A stretch of DNA of 64,000 nucleotides from Cristatella mucedo (Eukaryota; Bryozoa; Phylactolaemata; Cristatellidae), in contig WPIO01000001.1 of NCBI GenBank assembly GCA_009760855.2, positions 17,622,501-17,686,500 on the forward strand, written 5' to 3'. The position numbers and the translations under genes are program-made. The notes beneath the pieces were generated by a model. The model saw only the letters and a list, made by a program, of their open reading frames with translations. It had not been told where the DNA came from and made no database searches. Shown here piece after piece: positions 11,730 to 23,219 of this stretch. Positions within the stretch are counted from its first letter, which is position 1, and each line of letters begins with the position of its first letter.

Positions 11730-12071
11730 AAGCGACTGATGCGATTGGGGGTGGGGTTCGGCACGTGGCTGCTGCCCGAGAACGCACCGGGTCGTTTGAT
11801 CGCGGCCGCCCCGCCGTCCGACGCATAGAATAGCTTTTGTCGCGAAGCAAAGTTGCTAAAGTGTTTCGCCAAGCGTGGGAAGCCTGGCGTGAGAAATGCT
11901 CGTCAAGAGGAGCGGAATAGCAGCAATATTTATTTATCTTTTAAAGCGAAGCTCTTCCAACTTGACCCGAGAACGCGCCGTGCCCCTGTTTGACTGCTAA
12001 GGCTGCCATTTCCTTTATAGGAAAGGATCCTGGAAGATAAATTTAACGAGTTCAATAGAGACAGGCGAGAT

Positions 12072-12073
<2 letters not shown>

Positions 12074-12121
<48 letters not shown>
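12074..12121 (+). repeat. (GA)n microsatellite
   Basis: About 48 bp of pure AG dinucleotide. Confidence 0.95.
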
Positions 12122-12124
<3 letters not shown>

Positions 12125-12479
12125 GTCGATGAGGCTGTGCCGCCGTCCGGCAGGGGCGCCTGTGAGGACATGGAGCCCCTAATCGGTTCCATCTAAACTG
12201 TAAAGAATTTTGAGACTCTCTGTGCTTATTGGCCACTAGGATCACTGGGCTGCATGCTTGTATGTGAGCGGCTACGAAGATGGTCAAAAGTGGACATTAA
12301 CACTTTTGGGTTATTGATAAGAGATTCCACAATGTCTCTATTGCAAAATTTCAACTTGGCCAAAATGAATTGATGCGACCTACAATATTCTTCAAATGGG
12401 AAACGGTGGGAAGTTCGTATCGACTTTTTGGCGGGCTTCACAAGCCTATATTTAGTACTCCTTACCTTTTTTACAGACA

Positions 12480-12498
12480 AAGAAAGAGAGACGCAGAG

Positions 12499-12557
<59 letters not shown>

Positions 12558-12686
12558 AGAAGAGAGAGAGAGAAGAAGAGAGAGAGAGAGAGAAGAAGAG
12601 AGAGAGAGAAGAAGAGAGAGAGAGAGAGAGAAGAAGAGAGAGAAAGAGAGGGAAAGGGAGGGAGAGAGAAGGAGAGAGGGAAGACA
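12480..12686 (+). repeat. Purine (GA)n / GAAGA array
   Basis: About 200 bp of GA repeat with regularly spaced AGAAGA interruptions, then GGGA variants at the 3' end. Confidence 0.95.
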
Positions 12687-14120
12687 GACTTTTACTCGTA
12701 CGGAGACTAGCTCAAGAGAGCTACGAAATGTTAGCAGGCGTTAGCGAGTCAAGTTTCATCAATCTTACTACGGAGATCAAAGTCCATCTGGCTCACCGTG
12801 TCGCACTACCGGCATCTCGGTCTTGTTTTTCTTGTTGATATGTTGAGCCGAGGGTGTACATAGCCATAAACAGTAATGATAACTGTGGTGGCGGTGCTGC
12901 GAGTTCACGCAGGCATACTTGTAAAGGGTTGAGCCAGCTGCCATTAATCAAAAGGAGCAGGCGGAAGTTTTGAACTCTAGTGGCTGTGAAAGGATGTCCT
13001 GTCCGATGACTTATCGGGACGTTGAGGGTAGGTATGAGCTTTGTGCCTGGCCTGAGCTGTAAGTATCGCTTTAGGATAAGCTATTTGCTTGGCGCTTAGT
13101 TTAAGCTACGGCGCGCCTGGTGTGTCGTGGCTTGGGCTACGTCCACCGTACGCACCGGTCGAGCCAGACCTTCCGTGGCGCTAAAGAGTCATCTTTGCCA
13201 GGTCTCAATGAATACGACGAAAACTCCTACATTGACAGTGAGTGCGGCCGATCCAGGCATCTATCTGTAGGCCATAACCACCTTGAGTGCTAAGATTCGA
13301 CGCTTTGCTCGCGCGACAGCCTTAAACAGTTATTGTATATCAAGGCTGAGCTGGCATCGAGGCTGCACTCGAACTCGGTTGGAACCGTCTCGTTCTCGCT
13401 GGAGCCGTCTCGTCTTTCAGACAGGTCGCTGAAATTGTGAGTGCCTGCGTTCGAAATTTAGGTGAACTGAATCAGATGGGCCAGATTTAATTAGCGTTCG
13501 ACATTACGCAGAGATCTTTTAACAAATGCAATTTTATTTCGTGCACGTACACCACATAAGAAGTCGGAATTGTTACGAAGACTTCGCCTGCAATATGTGC
13601 GAATTCCTATTATTTTGGCGCTGGTGGCCGCGTTGTTCTCTCGAATTAAACATGAAGTTTCATGTTGACGGTAATTTCGTCTTTGCTTGAGTCGCCGCTT
13701 TGGCTGACACATAATTCTTGCTTACTATTTGGCTCACGTGATTGAACGGTCGGCCTGTCTGAGCGAGACTATGTAATCCGTACAGTACGGAATGGGAAAC
13801 ACGCATACTTCATTGTAAGCATAACTAAAGTAGTAATAAATTATCTGTGTAGCCTTCTAAAAAAAATCGTTGTCCACGTGCGTACGCATTCTGCAAGGGA
13901 AGCATGTCCATCGATTAGCGATAATAACGATTAGTGATAATAACAATTAAAGCAGATGTTAACACATGCGGAAAATTTCTATGCAAAAGAACGTACTTTA
14001 AGGGGCATGCGGATTTTTATCTTTTCTTCGGATTTTGTCAAGTCACGGAACTTGTAACGGCCGCGGAGAGTTTCGGTCATTAGATGCAGTGTAATTAAAG
14101 GAGTGGTCGTGTAAAGTTTG
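12687..14120. other. Intergenic sequence, no gene seen
   Basis: Mixed composition, AT-rich after 13700. Open frames of about 70 codons on the minus strand have no family resemblance. Confidence 0.5.
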
Positions 14121-14190
14121 AGGCTCTTTAGAGGCAGAGCTAAGCAATCGGAGCTGAGGAGCGGGTAGTACAAATGAAGGCACGATGACG
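14121..14190 (-). pseudogene. Short L2-like LINE fragment
   Basis: TTGAGGCTCTTTAGAGGCAG followed by GCGGGTAGTAC resembles the antisense ORF2 C-terminal segment at 54478-54525. Only about 60 bp can be aligned. Confidence 0.4.
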
Positions 14191-14363
14191 AATAATAATA
14201 AGTATAGTGCCCTAAGAGAACCGGGCATCTCGTTCTACATATAGTGAAAAGGAATCGCGAATAAGCACACCAAGGGCAAACCACAGGCCGCTGCGAGGAG
14301 CACTAAGTGGGGTCTTTGCTTCTTTTTACATGTCGTCAAGTCAGGAATGTCTAGACTTCTTAC

Positions 14364-14635
14364 GCAACGACAACTACTCTCCTACTGCCGACTATGGTTC
14401 ATCCTTTTCAGCGGTCCTGAGCTGCTACTTCCACGCTAATTACTACCTCAACTGCTCTCCTGACTCTGCTATACTTCCCACTTTGTCTTTATTGCGCGAG
14501 ACGAAGTCTGTTGGCTACCGAATGCGTACCGAAAGCCGCTTAGGCTGTGAGTGCGCTATACAAAACTCTCCTGTTTAACACCCACATGGTATTTATGACT
14601 TTGTGGAGTTACAGACGGAGATGCTTTACATTACG
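14364..14635 (+). repeat. ATTAC-tailed repeat, about 270 bp
   Basis: It begins at CGCAACGACAACTACTCT and runs through TCATCCTTTTCAGCGGTCCT, GCTACCGAATGCGTACCG and GTGAGTGCGCTATACAAAAC to TTTGTGGAGTTACAGACGGA and a short TTACATTAC tail. It aligns along its length with 22951-23219 and from the CCTTTTCAGCGG point with 57783-58024. The GCGCTATACAAA box near the 3' end resembles that of L2/CR1-type retroposons. An open frame with 'NDNYSPTADYGSSFSAVLSC' is kept in all three longer copies; whether it was ever translated is unknown. Confidence 0.85.
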
Positions 14636-14669
14636 TAGGTCGGCAGCTGAGTTCCCGGCTACCGGTGCA

Positions 14670-14775
14670 TATGATCAGAAGGCACTGCGGCCAAAGAATT
14701 CGAGGTTATTTAGAGGCTAAGCTAAGCGACTTGAGTCAGACAGCGGGTCGTACGATGCCTAGCCTGATGGGTAAT
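14670..14775 (-). pseudogene. L2-like LINE fragment
   Basis: The text from AAAGAATTCGAGGTTATTTA to GCGGGTCGTACGATGCC and CCTGATGGG matches the antisense C-terminal ORF2 region at 54470-54545 (GGTGGTACGATGC, CCTGGTGGG). Confidence 0.6.
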
Positions 14776-14929
14776 TATAACTGATAGTTTTTTAGACTTT
14801 TAGCCAGAGAATAGCGGGACGTGAAAATGAGTCACAGAGCATTAAAAAAATAAATAAAGGAAAGTGAGTTACAGAGCCATGAAACAGATAGCGCTGTTTC
14901 TTGGGAAGCCATTGCTAGTCGCTGAGAAA

Positions 14930-15215
14930 CCACCCTTAAATTATTTCGAAACCGTGCCCTTCGTTCGTATGCTCGCGAAGCCTAGAGCTTCCAACCGACG
15001 TTACGATCCACTGACTTGGCGACATTTAAAAAGGCAAAATGCACCTTTTCCTCACAGCATTCGCCGGGTCCATGTGAATTGGCCTCTGCCTGCTAATGCG
15101 TGCTGACACTGTACTGGGTATCGCTAACCATATTTACACGATTCCCTTAAAGCGTACGTAAAATGCCTTTAAGAGAATTTGGTTGCATAATAAAGCTATA
15201 CAAATGCGTTGTCAT
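14930..15215 (+). pseudogene. L2-like LINE 3' fragment
   Basis: The + strand translation 'FETVPFVRMLAKPRASNRR' and 'PLTWRHLKRQNAPF' is a decayed version of the 'FEDRAFSSYAPKAWNSLP' and 'STTFKKNLKTHLF' block at 4130-4250. It continues with a TGCTAATGCGTGCTGACACT stretch shared with 4287-4306 and ends in a worn L2-type 3' tail. Confidence 0.6.
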
Positions 15216-15810
15216 CAATTTTTTAGTTTCTACTCGCTGGTCGAGAGTCTACGTGATTGATTTTGCGTATGTGCCTGTGTACCCCAACGCCTCCTGATAG
15301 CTGAATGCCATGTGCAGTGCGGTTTTCGGCTTGTCTGTACAGACGAATTATAGAAGAAAACTTTTACACGAATGAAGGTTCAAGTATGGCTAGCCTATGG
15401 CCGTGAAAAATTCCTCAAAACCCCAACTTGCCTTAGTAAGGCGATTTTGAAAGTCCGCTAATGCAGCTGGTGAGCCAGCCCTGCTGCTGGGGGAATCTTG
15501 CACTTCTTTCTTATTGTAGCAAAATCTTTAAAAAAGAAGAAACGGAAAATTGTCAAAATTTTTAATTACTGTATTGCTTATCAACGAAGTTCTAGCGATT
15601 TACGATTCGCTAGTCGGGACCGATCAATGGGAAAAGAGTGCGAACGAATTTAAATGCGAACGGCGAGATACGCTGTCGATGAAAATTTCCTTTCATTCCT
15701 ACCTGAAAAGCTTGGAAATTAAAACTCAATCTTCAATTTCATTATTTGCATTTACATATGTAAACTGCGGTGCATGCGCTCTGTCTGTTGGTCTAGCGAA
15801 TCGGCAGTGA
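15216..15810. other. Intergenic sequence, no gene seen
   Basis: AT-rich sequence with no recognisable frame or repeat. Confidence 0.5.
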
Positions 15811-15861
15811 CTTTTTTAATGGCGGAGGGACGCACTCGCGTGCCTCCGCCATTAAAAAAGT
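15810..15861. repeat. Near-perfect foldback hairpin
   Basis: ACTTTTTTAATGGCGGAGG (15810-15828) is exactly complementary to 15843-15861. An inner ACGC/GCGT stem (15830-15833 with 15838-15841) closes a 4-nt ACTC loop, with a single G/G mismatch between the two stems. No flanking duplication was identified. Confidence 0.9.
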
Positions 15862-16487
15862 GGAGATAAATAAATTCTGGTGGCTTCCCTTTTACAGAGA
15901 GAAGCAAATAATCTCTGGAAATATAAGCCTATGAAGTTACCTCTCTAGAAGGAGGCTGGCCTAAAGGTCGCGATATCGGCATGGCATTCGTCAATTTGAT
16001 CGATTGAAAGCCTTGATGGTCGCTTGCCCTGACATGATAATGAAACGTGCTACATCGCTCCTGCGAGATGTTGGGCGTGAGAGAATGCAGAGGAGCTGCT
16101 CTTACTTACATTTTACTGTCAAGTCTGCGACTAATTCTGACAATGTGAGCTGAGTTTAAACATGTAGCCCCCTAAACCGTCAAACTGTGTTTGCTAAATC
16201 GTCCTGTAATACGACCAATGACTCTTCTTAGCGTGTGAGATGAGAGGTCTATGAGTATCAAAACCGTTGAACACGATGTAGCCATGCAGAGAGCCAGAAA
16301 TAGATTGAAAGGTCGTCGAAATATCAAGATAGAGGTAGCAGCGAAATCGCCTTCAGCTAGGTGCGACAGCCATTTTGAAGTCAGATCTATCGTCTTATCG
16401 GTTTAAAAGGTGGAGCTGCCACTCGACATCACTTCCGTCCAAGTTTCGCCAACTCCCCATCAAGCACTGAATTGACTTCGTGATTCC

Positions 16488-16488
<1 letters not shown>
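15862..16488. other. Intergenic sequence, no gene seen
   Basis: No gene, RNA or repeat recognised. Confidence 0.5.
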
Positions 16489-16884
<396 letters not shown>

Positions 16885-17149
16885 CGGCCTAAGCTTCTGT
16901 TCACTCGCTTGCACCACTAGCCTACCTTTTTGGCAGCGTCCTTGCTCCTCCCAGTCACGTGTTGTCGCACCTGCACCCACTGCTCGGCTTCCGGTCGTCT
17001 CGCCGTTCCTGTAACTAAATTGACTCTTTCGGTGATCGCCCCTTCTCCGGAAATTGCGTGCGGCTTCTGCGTCGCCGCTTGCATTGACTTTGAACCGTTT
17101 AAATCTCAGCCACGGGCGCATCATCAGCTCTCGCTCTCAACTCTCGCTC

Positions 17150-17284
17150 TCGCTCCTGCCCCCTGCAATAAGCACATTGTCATGTTGTGTTTCTCTTGCG
17201 CCGCGATTTGTGAAGCAGCTGGATAAAGATTAGGTTGTCTCGGGGCGCTTTTACAAGCGGCTTATTATTATTATTATTATTATA
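17150..17284 (+). repeat. L2-like LINE 3' end with ATT tail
   Basis: The stretch TTGTGAAGCAGCTGGATAAA, AGATTAGGTTGTCTCGGGGC, GCTTTTACAAGCGGC followed by (TTA)n matches the terminal hairpin-plus-ATT-tail design of the LINE at 4425-4515, with divergence. Confidence 0.55.
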
Positions 17285-17581
17285 AGTTTCAAAGAGGCAT
17301 TGCGTGATTGCATTACTGAGCAGATAGACAGTTCATTTGGGTAATGTGGCACATGTTAAGCTAACGAGACATCTAGAGGAAGGTTGTCAAGCTCACCGTC
17401 GTGCTTTCCGTACGTTTTCTGAGCGTCAGCCTTGCCTCGGTTTGACGTCGGGTTCCCGCGGTCCCACAGACTACCGCTCAAGGCTCTTCACAGCTGCTCG
17501 AGCTTCGTGTGCAGCAGCCGAGCTTTTCAGCTCTACTGCTGCACATTTCTTGAAATATTTCTCGAAGGTATCAGCTAGGCG

Positions 17582-17734
17582 TATCTCTACTACTTAAAGC
17601 GACGAAGTCCATCACGCCGCAAGATGGCGCACCTGTGTCGCGTGGCTAGATGGCGAACTTACGTCGAGCGGCATGGTGGCGCAGCATTGTCTTCCACGAC
17701 AGAACTACTATGACTCAGCGAAGCGAGCCCACAG
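17582..17734 (+). repeat. Dispersed repeat, copy 1 of a two-member family
   Basis: Three blocks in order, CTCTACTACTTAAAGCGA, ATCACGCCGCAAGATGGCG and TATGACTCAGCGAAGCGAGC, are shared at similar spacing with 21671-21817. The last block can form a small hairpin. Class unknown; no coding capacity. Confidence 0.7.
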
Positions 17735-20133
17735 CGCAGCGGGCCGCTCGTATGAGCAGAAACGAGCTGTATCCGTCTCACTTTCCTAGCTAGGTGTTGT
17801 GTCTCGTCGGCTGCAACGCCGAACCAATTGGTTACCGGCTGGAGTTAATGATGGCAGCCCCTAACTCTCAGCCGAGGGTTGAAGTGCTCGCACGTCACGA
17901 TCCGCACGTCGCGGATTATGTAAGTCCTCCGTCGGGCAATTTCTCCGCTGCCGCTGCAGATGGGACCGAGAGCCTCTACGGCGCTGCTGCTGCCGAAACG
18001 CAATTTTGAGGCCTTCTAATTGGCCGACCTCGACCGATAAGATGCGTCCTGAAGGCAAAATGCCAGTGAGAGCGAGGTCCACTGGATGTCACGGCGGGAG
18101 TAGATTTCTGATGAAAGCCCGATCAAGGATATACGAGCTATTACCACGGCCCCTCGGCATTCTGATGAGAGGCAGGCAACTCGTAGAGCAGGCAGTGTAC
18201 TCACTCTTCCTCCCCACGCAGAACACGAAGCGTTGCCCCAGCAGTGCCTCCATCTGTGCCCGTTCAGGCAGCTTTGGTTGTTATCTATGCAGACAAGTAC
18301 GTGTCCATGATCCCAGAGTCTCTCAACTCACGCGTGCAGGATTAGGGATTGGCTCTTACCCGAAGAGCCCCAGTCAGAGCGAACTAAGTACCACGCTAGA
18401 GAGTCAGAGGAAAGCGAAGAAGCTGAAAGTAGAAATACAATTTCGCACTTTGGAAGAACGTGAATTAGTTCACGAGCACCCGATTGGCTTGTGGGACAAG
18501 CGGCAAAATCTGACGCCGCAGCACGCGGACAAAAATTCATAGCTATGTCCATTGGAACCGATTGGCTGCGAAAGTGATGTGAAAAGCTCCTCCTGTCACA
18601 CTCAGCAGCTGGGCGCACTTTGGAGACATGCCTGTTGTCCCCAGACAGATCTTCCTGATAACAAGCCCAGACAGCCGTATGACATAATCTCAACTTAGAC
18701 CTCTCGGGGCCGCGGGCGGCGCTGCCGTGACAACGGCGATTTGAGCGTTCAGGCCGATTGCTCAGACCAAGTCCGGGGTTTGCCCCAACCGGATTCAACT
18801 GCAATCGGTTTATAAACAGAGCCGACCCGGAGGAGTCGGATGTCAGCTCGCGAAGAGACGTACAAGCTGCACAGCCCGCTCGCTCGCTCGCTCTAACCTC
18901 GGCCTGGTTGAGGACTCGGGGCCGTGGCTGAGCGAAAACAAAAGGGTGCCCGCATGCCTGTCACGCGCGAAAATTATCAGGTCGCGTGGTGTTACTAGTT
19001 GCCCGCTTTCCCTATGGGTCGAATGGGCGGCGTCACAATTCCTGCGAACCGCTGTGAAGGCGTCTCCTTTTTTTCAGCACTCGCCCACCCATTATCTCGC
19101 GGCGGCTGCGAATACAACCGCAGTAGATGCAGGATCTGGTGCTAGCCCGTCAGGAGCTAGTGCGTGCCCCTCGAAATCGCGCCGATAGGTCTGACGCCGA
19201 AGAAACACGGCTGCTCTTCCGACAGCTGCAGCAGTCGGGTAGAGCGAAAATGGCACTATCGACGACCGCCGGAAGCACATCTCGAGGCGGGTCTATGCCG
19301 CGCGTAACCCACTAGCGAATGCGTAGCCGAAGTCTTAGCCCAAAGAGCGGCCGTCGGTCGAGTGCACCGCGCGCCGAGGGACAATCCTGCGCGAGGCGGG
19401 CTCCAGTACGTAGAAGTCGGAAGTGTCGCCCAGCTTAGACGACGACGCCAACAACGGACTCGCTCGCGCACGACATGGGCCGCCGACGATGCAAGGTGGT
19501 GGTTACGGTTGAGAGGCGCTGCCGGTCAGCTTACGCGAGGTACAGAATGTTCCAACGCCGCCAGGTCACCGAGATCGGGGCCATCTCGTCGACGTAGCCT
19601 AGCACAGCCGATTGCACCCTGGAAAAGTGGGAGCGCAGGGGTAGGAAAGGGCAGAGTAGAAAACGGTAGGTGAGTAAAGGGCGGCGGCGAGAAGGGGACG
19701 GTGCAGGAGGGATGAAAAGGCGGGAGAGAAGGAACTACGCCGAGTCTTGCAAGGGAGCCGTGCATCGGCCCTGCTTGGCCGCAGCGCACGGTGAGCGACC
19801 GAGCGCCGAACCGGTCTGAGCAGCAAAGCCACGCGGGATTGCCAGCTTCCGACCGCGTGATATTGCGAGACGCCCAGTTTTTATTTTTCCGGCGGCGTGC
19901 AGTCAAGCCGGGCCGAACTCGTGCGAAAGCCTTTCCGGGAAGCGTCTCGACTGCTTCGCTCGCGCTCCCTAGACTGGCCGGCGCCGCAATCCAGCGGCTG
20001 CCGGGCCAGCGGAAGCCGACGCCGCGACCGCTCAAAATGGCAACCCGACGCCCGCGAGCCGAAGGAGATGAGCAGACGCGCTCGAGGGTCGGTGCGTCAT
20101 GCAACAAAAGTCTGCGTCGGGGCAGCCTGTGCC
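17735..20133. other. Intergenic sequence, no gene seen
   Basis: Moderately GC-rich, more so from 18850. A possible core promoter (TTTATAAA at about 18809, with a GTCAG about 30 bp on) was noted but is not tied to any gene. The open frames show no known domain. Confidence 0.4.
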
Positions 20134-20306
20134 TATAAATAAATAAATATCAGCTGATTTAGCAGCTCATTCGTGTAGCGGCAGAAGAGCCTTAACGGCT
20201 ATCGCCGTCACTGTTCGCAGTTGGCAATACACGATCGCCCACTGCAAGATTTCATGCCACGTCCTCGGCTGTGAAGAGCGAGCATCTTACCTCATGGGCT
20301 ACGTTG
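20134..20306 (-). repeat. SINE A copy (tRNA-headed)
   Basis: Read on the minus strand, a worn tRNA-like head is followed by the conserved AAGGCTCTTCTGCCGCTAC motif, then AAATCAGCTGATATTTATTT and further TTTA units as the 3' tail. It aligns with 57606-57780. The B box is degraded. Confidence 0.7.
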
Positions 20307-20318
20307 AATAGGAGAGCA

Positions 20319-20354
20319 GCTGACAGTCAGCTCAAGCGAGAGCTGACTGTCAGC
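20319..20354. repeat. Perfect 15-bp hairpin
   Basis: GCTGACAGTCAGCTC (20319-20333), loop AAGCGA, then the exact reverse complement (20340-20354). It lies just beyond the head end of the SINE A copy. Confidence 0.9.
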
Positions 20355-21670
20355 CACTTAGGGCGGCAGGCGACGCCGCGTACAGCTTAGTTTCGTCAAC
20401 CGAACGTCGGCCGAACCGTACGAAGCCGTCTGACAGGGAGTGCGCGCGCGCGTCACGTCGAGATGCTTTCTAGGACTCGTCCAGACCTGTAACAATCGGG
20501 CGCTCTTTCTCAGGCCCAGCGACTGGGCGAACTAGACTGCACTCTGAGCGTGTACGGTCGAAAAGACGCGCTCTCGCCGCCGCGTACCTTTCGCGCCGAC
20601 GAGTTTCTCGTGGCGCTTTTGAAGTACAACCGCCGCTGCGCTTACTGTACGTCGTCTGTCCCATCTCGGGTAGTAGCTATCGCGGAATACTTATATTTGA
20701 GCGATGCCGCCAGCATTGTCTTCTGCAGGCCAAGGCCGCGTGGTGCGTGCCCACTGCGACGAGTCGCGGTGGGCAAAAATACCCGGAAGTGACGATTCTC
20801 GGCGCCGACCAGCAAGTGCATTGATTTATTGCAGCAACGCGGCGACACTTTCAGGCAAGGTTAATAAGAATAATAACACGTCTGTATTGCAACCTCGTAC
20901 GACTAATTCTCTTTCCGGGCACTTTGCATATCCGCTGCAGAGGAAGCGTGCCAATGAGGGGTTAGCGATAGCGAGCACGGCGTCGGCATGCATGCGAGAG
21001 CGCGAAAGAAAACTCACAGATCTAGACTAGCTAGATCACTGACCTAGCGAATGCTGCTGCTGCTGCGGTCGCGCAATAATGAAGCGAAAGCGCGCGGCGA
21101 TCGGGAGCGCTTCGGCCACCGCCGCCGCCGCCGCCGCAGAGTGGCTCATTGCTAGCCACGAACGTGCAACGATTTAGCCACTTGCAATTCTGATCGGACT
21201 CCAAGGGACGCTCCAATGTGCGCCGCGCGCGGCTTAGTCATTCGCAGGTTTAGCTATTCATATGCGGCGAGCACGTCGCGCGTTCAGCCACCATCGCCGC
21301 TACTGCCGAACGCGCGTTCCCGCCGCACGATAATCGCTGGCATTAGGAAGCATGCAATGCGGTTCACTGGAGCTCGGATCAATAGGCAAATCGACGCATT
21401 AAGGCGGCCAGTGTTGCTCATTAGAGATACGCCGCGGGTCGACGTCTCGAAGGAATAGCGCGCAGCCGGAGCGCGGCGATCGCGAGGCAGCGCTAGTTCG
21501 ACGTTAGTCGGCTCGCGCGGCGGCTTCTCCATTACATCGCGCTCTGAAGCGGTCTCGGCACTCGGAGCCGCATCTCGGCTCGTTTGTGAGGAGCGCGTCT
21601 CTTCACGTGCGAACAGAAAAGACCGGCGCAGATTCAACTTATTAGTAAAAACAATCAGATACAGGTGCAT
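20355..21670. other. Intergenic sequence, no gene seen
   Basis: CpG-rich with short CTG and GCC runs (21050-21065, 21118-21137). No supported gene. Confidence 0.4.
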
Positions 21671-21817
21671 ATTTCTACTAATTAAAGCGAAAAAGTTCGC
21701 CCGTCCTTCCGTCACATGATACTTCCGTCACGCGGCAAGATGGCGACCGCTACTTCCAGGAGTGATGTGGTATGGACGTATAATTGTAATATGACTCGGC
21801 GAAACGAGTCCACAGTC
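21671..21817 (+). repeat. Dispersed repeat, copy 2
   Basis: Matches 17582-17734 in three blocks: TTCTACTAATTAAAGCGA, GTCACGCGGCAAGATGGCG and TATGACTCGGCGAAACGAGT. GACTCG and CGAGTC pair across a GCGAAA loop. Confidence 0.7.
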
Positions 21818-21836
21818 AGTGAGCTCTAGTAAGCTT

Positions 21837-21852
21837 AGTATATACATGTATA

Positions 21853-21892
<40 letters not shown>
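21837..21892. repeat. (TA)n microsatellite
   Basis: About 55 bp of TA dinucleotide with GTA interruptions at the 5' side. Confidence 0.95.
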
Positions 21893-21893
<1 letters not shown>

Positions 21894-22505
21894 GTAAACG
21901 TAGCGGCACCAGTGCAAAGCATACGCATTAAGCGTTCAGTCCAAGCTCAAGCCATGGGATCAGAGCGGCTGCATCGTTACTGCACTTCTGCAAGGCTACA
22001 CCAGCTATCCGACCTATTGCCCCATTCCAAGCGATCGCAACAATAGCCTTCAAGTACTTTTTCCATAAGTTGCCAAAGCCTAAAGTGACGCTTAAATGGT
22101 GGTAAGTCCGGCTTCTTTCCTGATTGCGACCCGGTTCGGTCTTCCTTCTTGTAGGAGATTTACAAGGTCCGTTTTCCTTTAAGTCTGACATTCTAATTGC
22201 TCCGCCGTTAGAGTGATCGTAAAAACATTGCTTTCATTATGGAGGTAGGAGGAACGGCCCTCCGCGATGTACCTCCGGGTGAATTTAAACTTCCATGATT
22301 GTCTGTATCGCCCATCTTCGCATTGTACGATTCCTATATGACGAGCTCGAAGTGTCACATCAACATGGACTCTCGTGAAACGCTTCAATAATTGTGCCGG
22401 TCGAGTAATCCGCCATGCTTTTCGAAGCTTTGAAGAAGGCGTGCCCTCGACGGCCCCTAAGATTTGTCGTTTGTTCAGTCTTGCTTAAGTCTTGGGCGAG
22501 AGGAA
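21893..22505. other. Intergenic sequence, no gene seen
   Basis: No motif-bearing frame or RNA gene recognised. Confidence 0.5.
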
Positions 22506-22680
22506 AAATACTAGCTGATTGTACAGCCTCTTTTGTGTAGCGACAGAAGAGCCTTTACGGCTATCACCATCGCTTGCAGTGGCGATAAAGAATCGCCCTC
22601 CGCAGGATTCGATACCACGACCTCGGTCCCGAGGTCAAGAAAAGCAGCCGCCTTAGCTAGTGTGCCATCACGGCTCACCG
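22506..22680 (-). repeat. SINE A copy (tRNA-headed)
   Basis: On the minus strand the head GGTGAGCCGTGATGGCACAC, TAGCTAAGGCGGCTGC leads to a B-box-like GTGGTATCGAATCCTGCGG. Then come the AAAGGCTCTTCTGTCGCTAC motif and AATCAGCTAGTATTTTTCC. Its whole length corresponds to 57606-57780. Confidence 0.8.
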
Positions 22681-22776
22681 AGAAGTAGAACCAAGCTCAG
22701 CAGCTGAGTCTTGGTTCAGTCTTGCTTAGGTATTTGTCTTGTTTTAGGTCGTGCGACGCGTCACGTCACATGACTC

Positions 22777-22792
22777 GTGGTCACGTGACCAC
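22777..22792. promoter_or_regulatory. 16-bp perfect palindrome centred on a CACGTG E-box
   Basis: GTGGTCACGTGACCAC is self-complementary and contains GGTCACGTGACC, a USF/MITF-type bHLH-Zip recognition core. Two half-sites (CACGTC, CACATGA) lie immediately 5'. No gene is adjacent, so a regulatory role is unproven. Confidence 0.3.
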
Positions 22793-22950
22793 AGGCTGGA
22801 GCGGCGCGGAATCGGGACCGAAACAAGACTCGCCGCGTAAACGCGGCTTTGCTCAGCTCACCAGTTTGTGGCTTAGAATGAAACCACTCCTTAATTACGC
22901 GCACCTGCAATTTTTTCAATGGAATGCTAGAAAATCCATAATGCTCAGCC

Positions 22951-23219
22951 GTAACGACAACTACTCTACTATTGCCGACTACGGCTCATCCTTTTCAGCG
23001 GTCCTAAGCTGCTACTTCCATGCTACTCACTACCTCAACTGCTCTTTTGACTCTGCTATGCTTTCCACTTTGTCTTTGTTGCGTGAGACGAAGTCAGTTG
23101 GCAACCGAATGCGTACAAAAAGCCGCTTAGGCTGTGAGTGCGCTATACAAAACTCTCCTACGTAACACCCTCATGGTCTTTATGACTTTGTGGAGTAACA
23201 GACGGAGATACATTACATT
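22951..23219 (+). repeat. ATTAC-tailed repeat, about 270 bp
   Basis: Begins at GTAACGACAACTACTCT and matches 14364-14635 throughout, ending GGAGTAACAGACGGAGATAC, ATTACATT. The shared open frame ('DNYSTIADYGSSFSAVLSC') is intact. Confidence 0.85.

Noticed and set aside
18107-18200. CTGATGA-containing sequences that could begin a hammerhead core
   Set aside because: No matching GAAA-closing strand or flanking helices were found near either CTGATGA.
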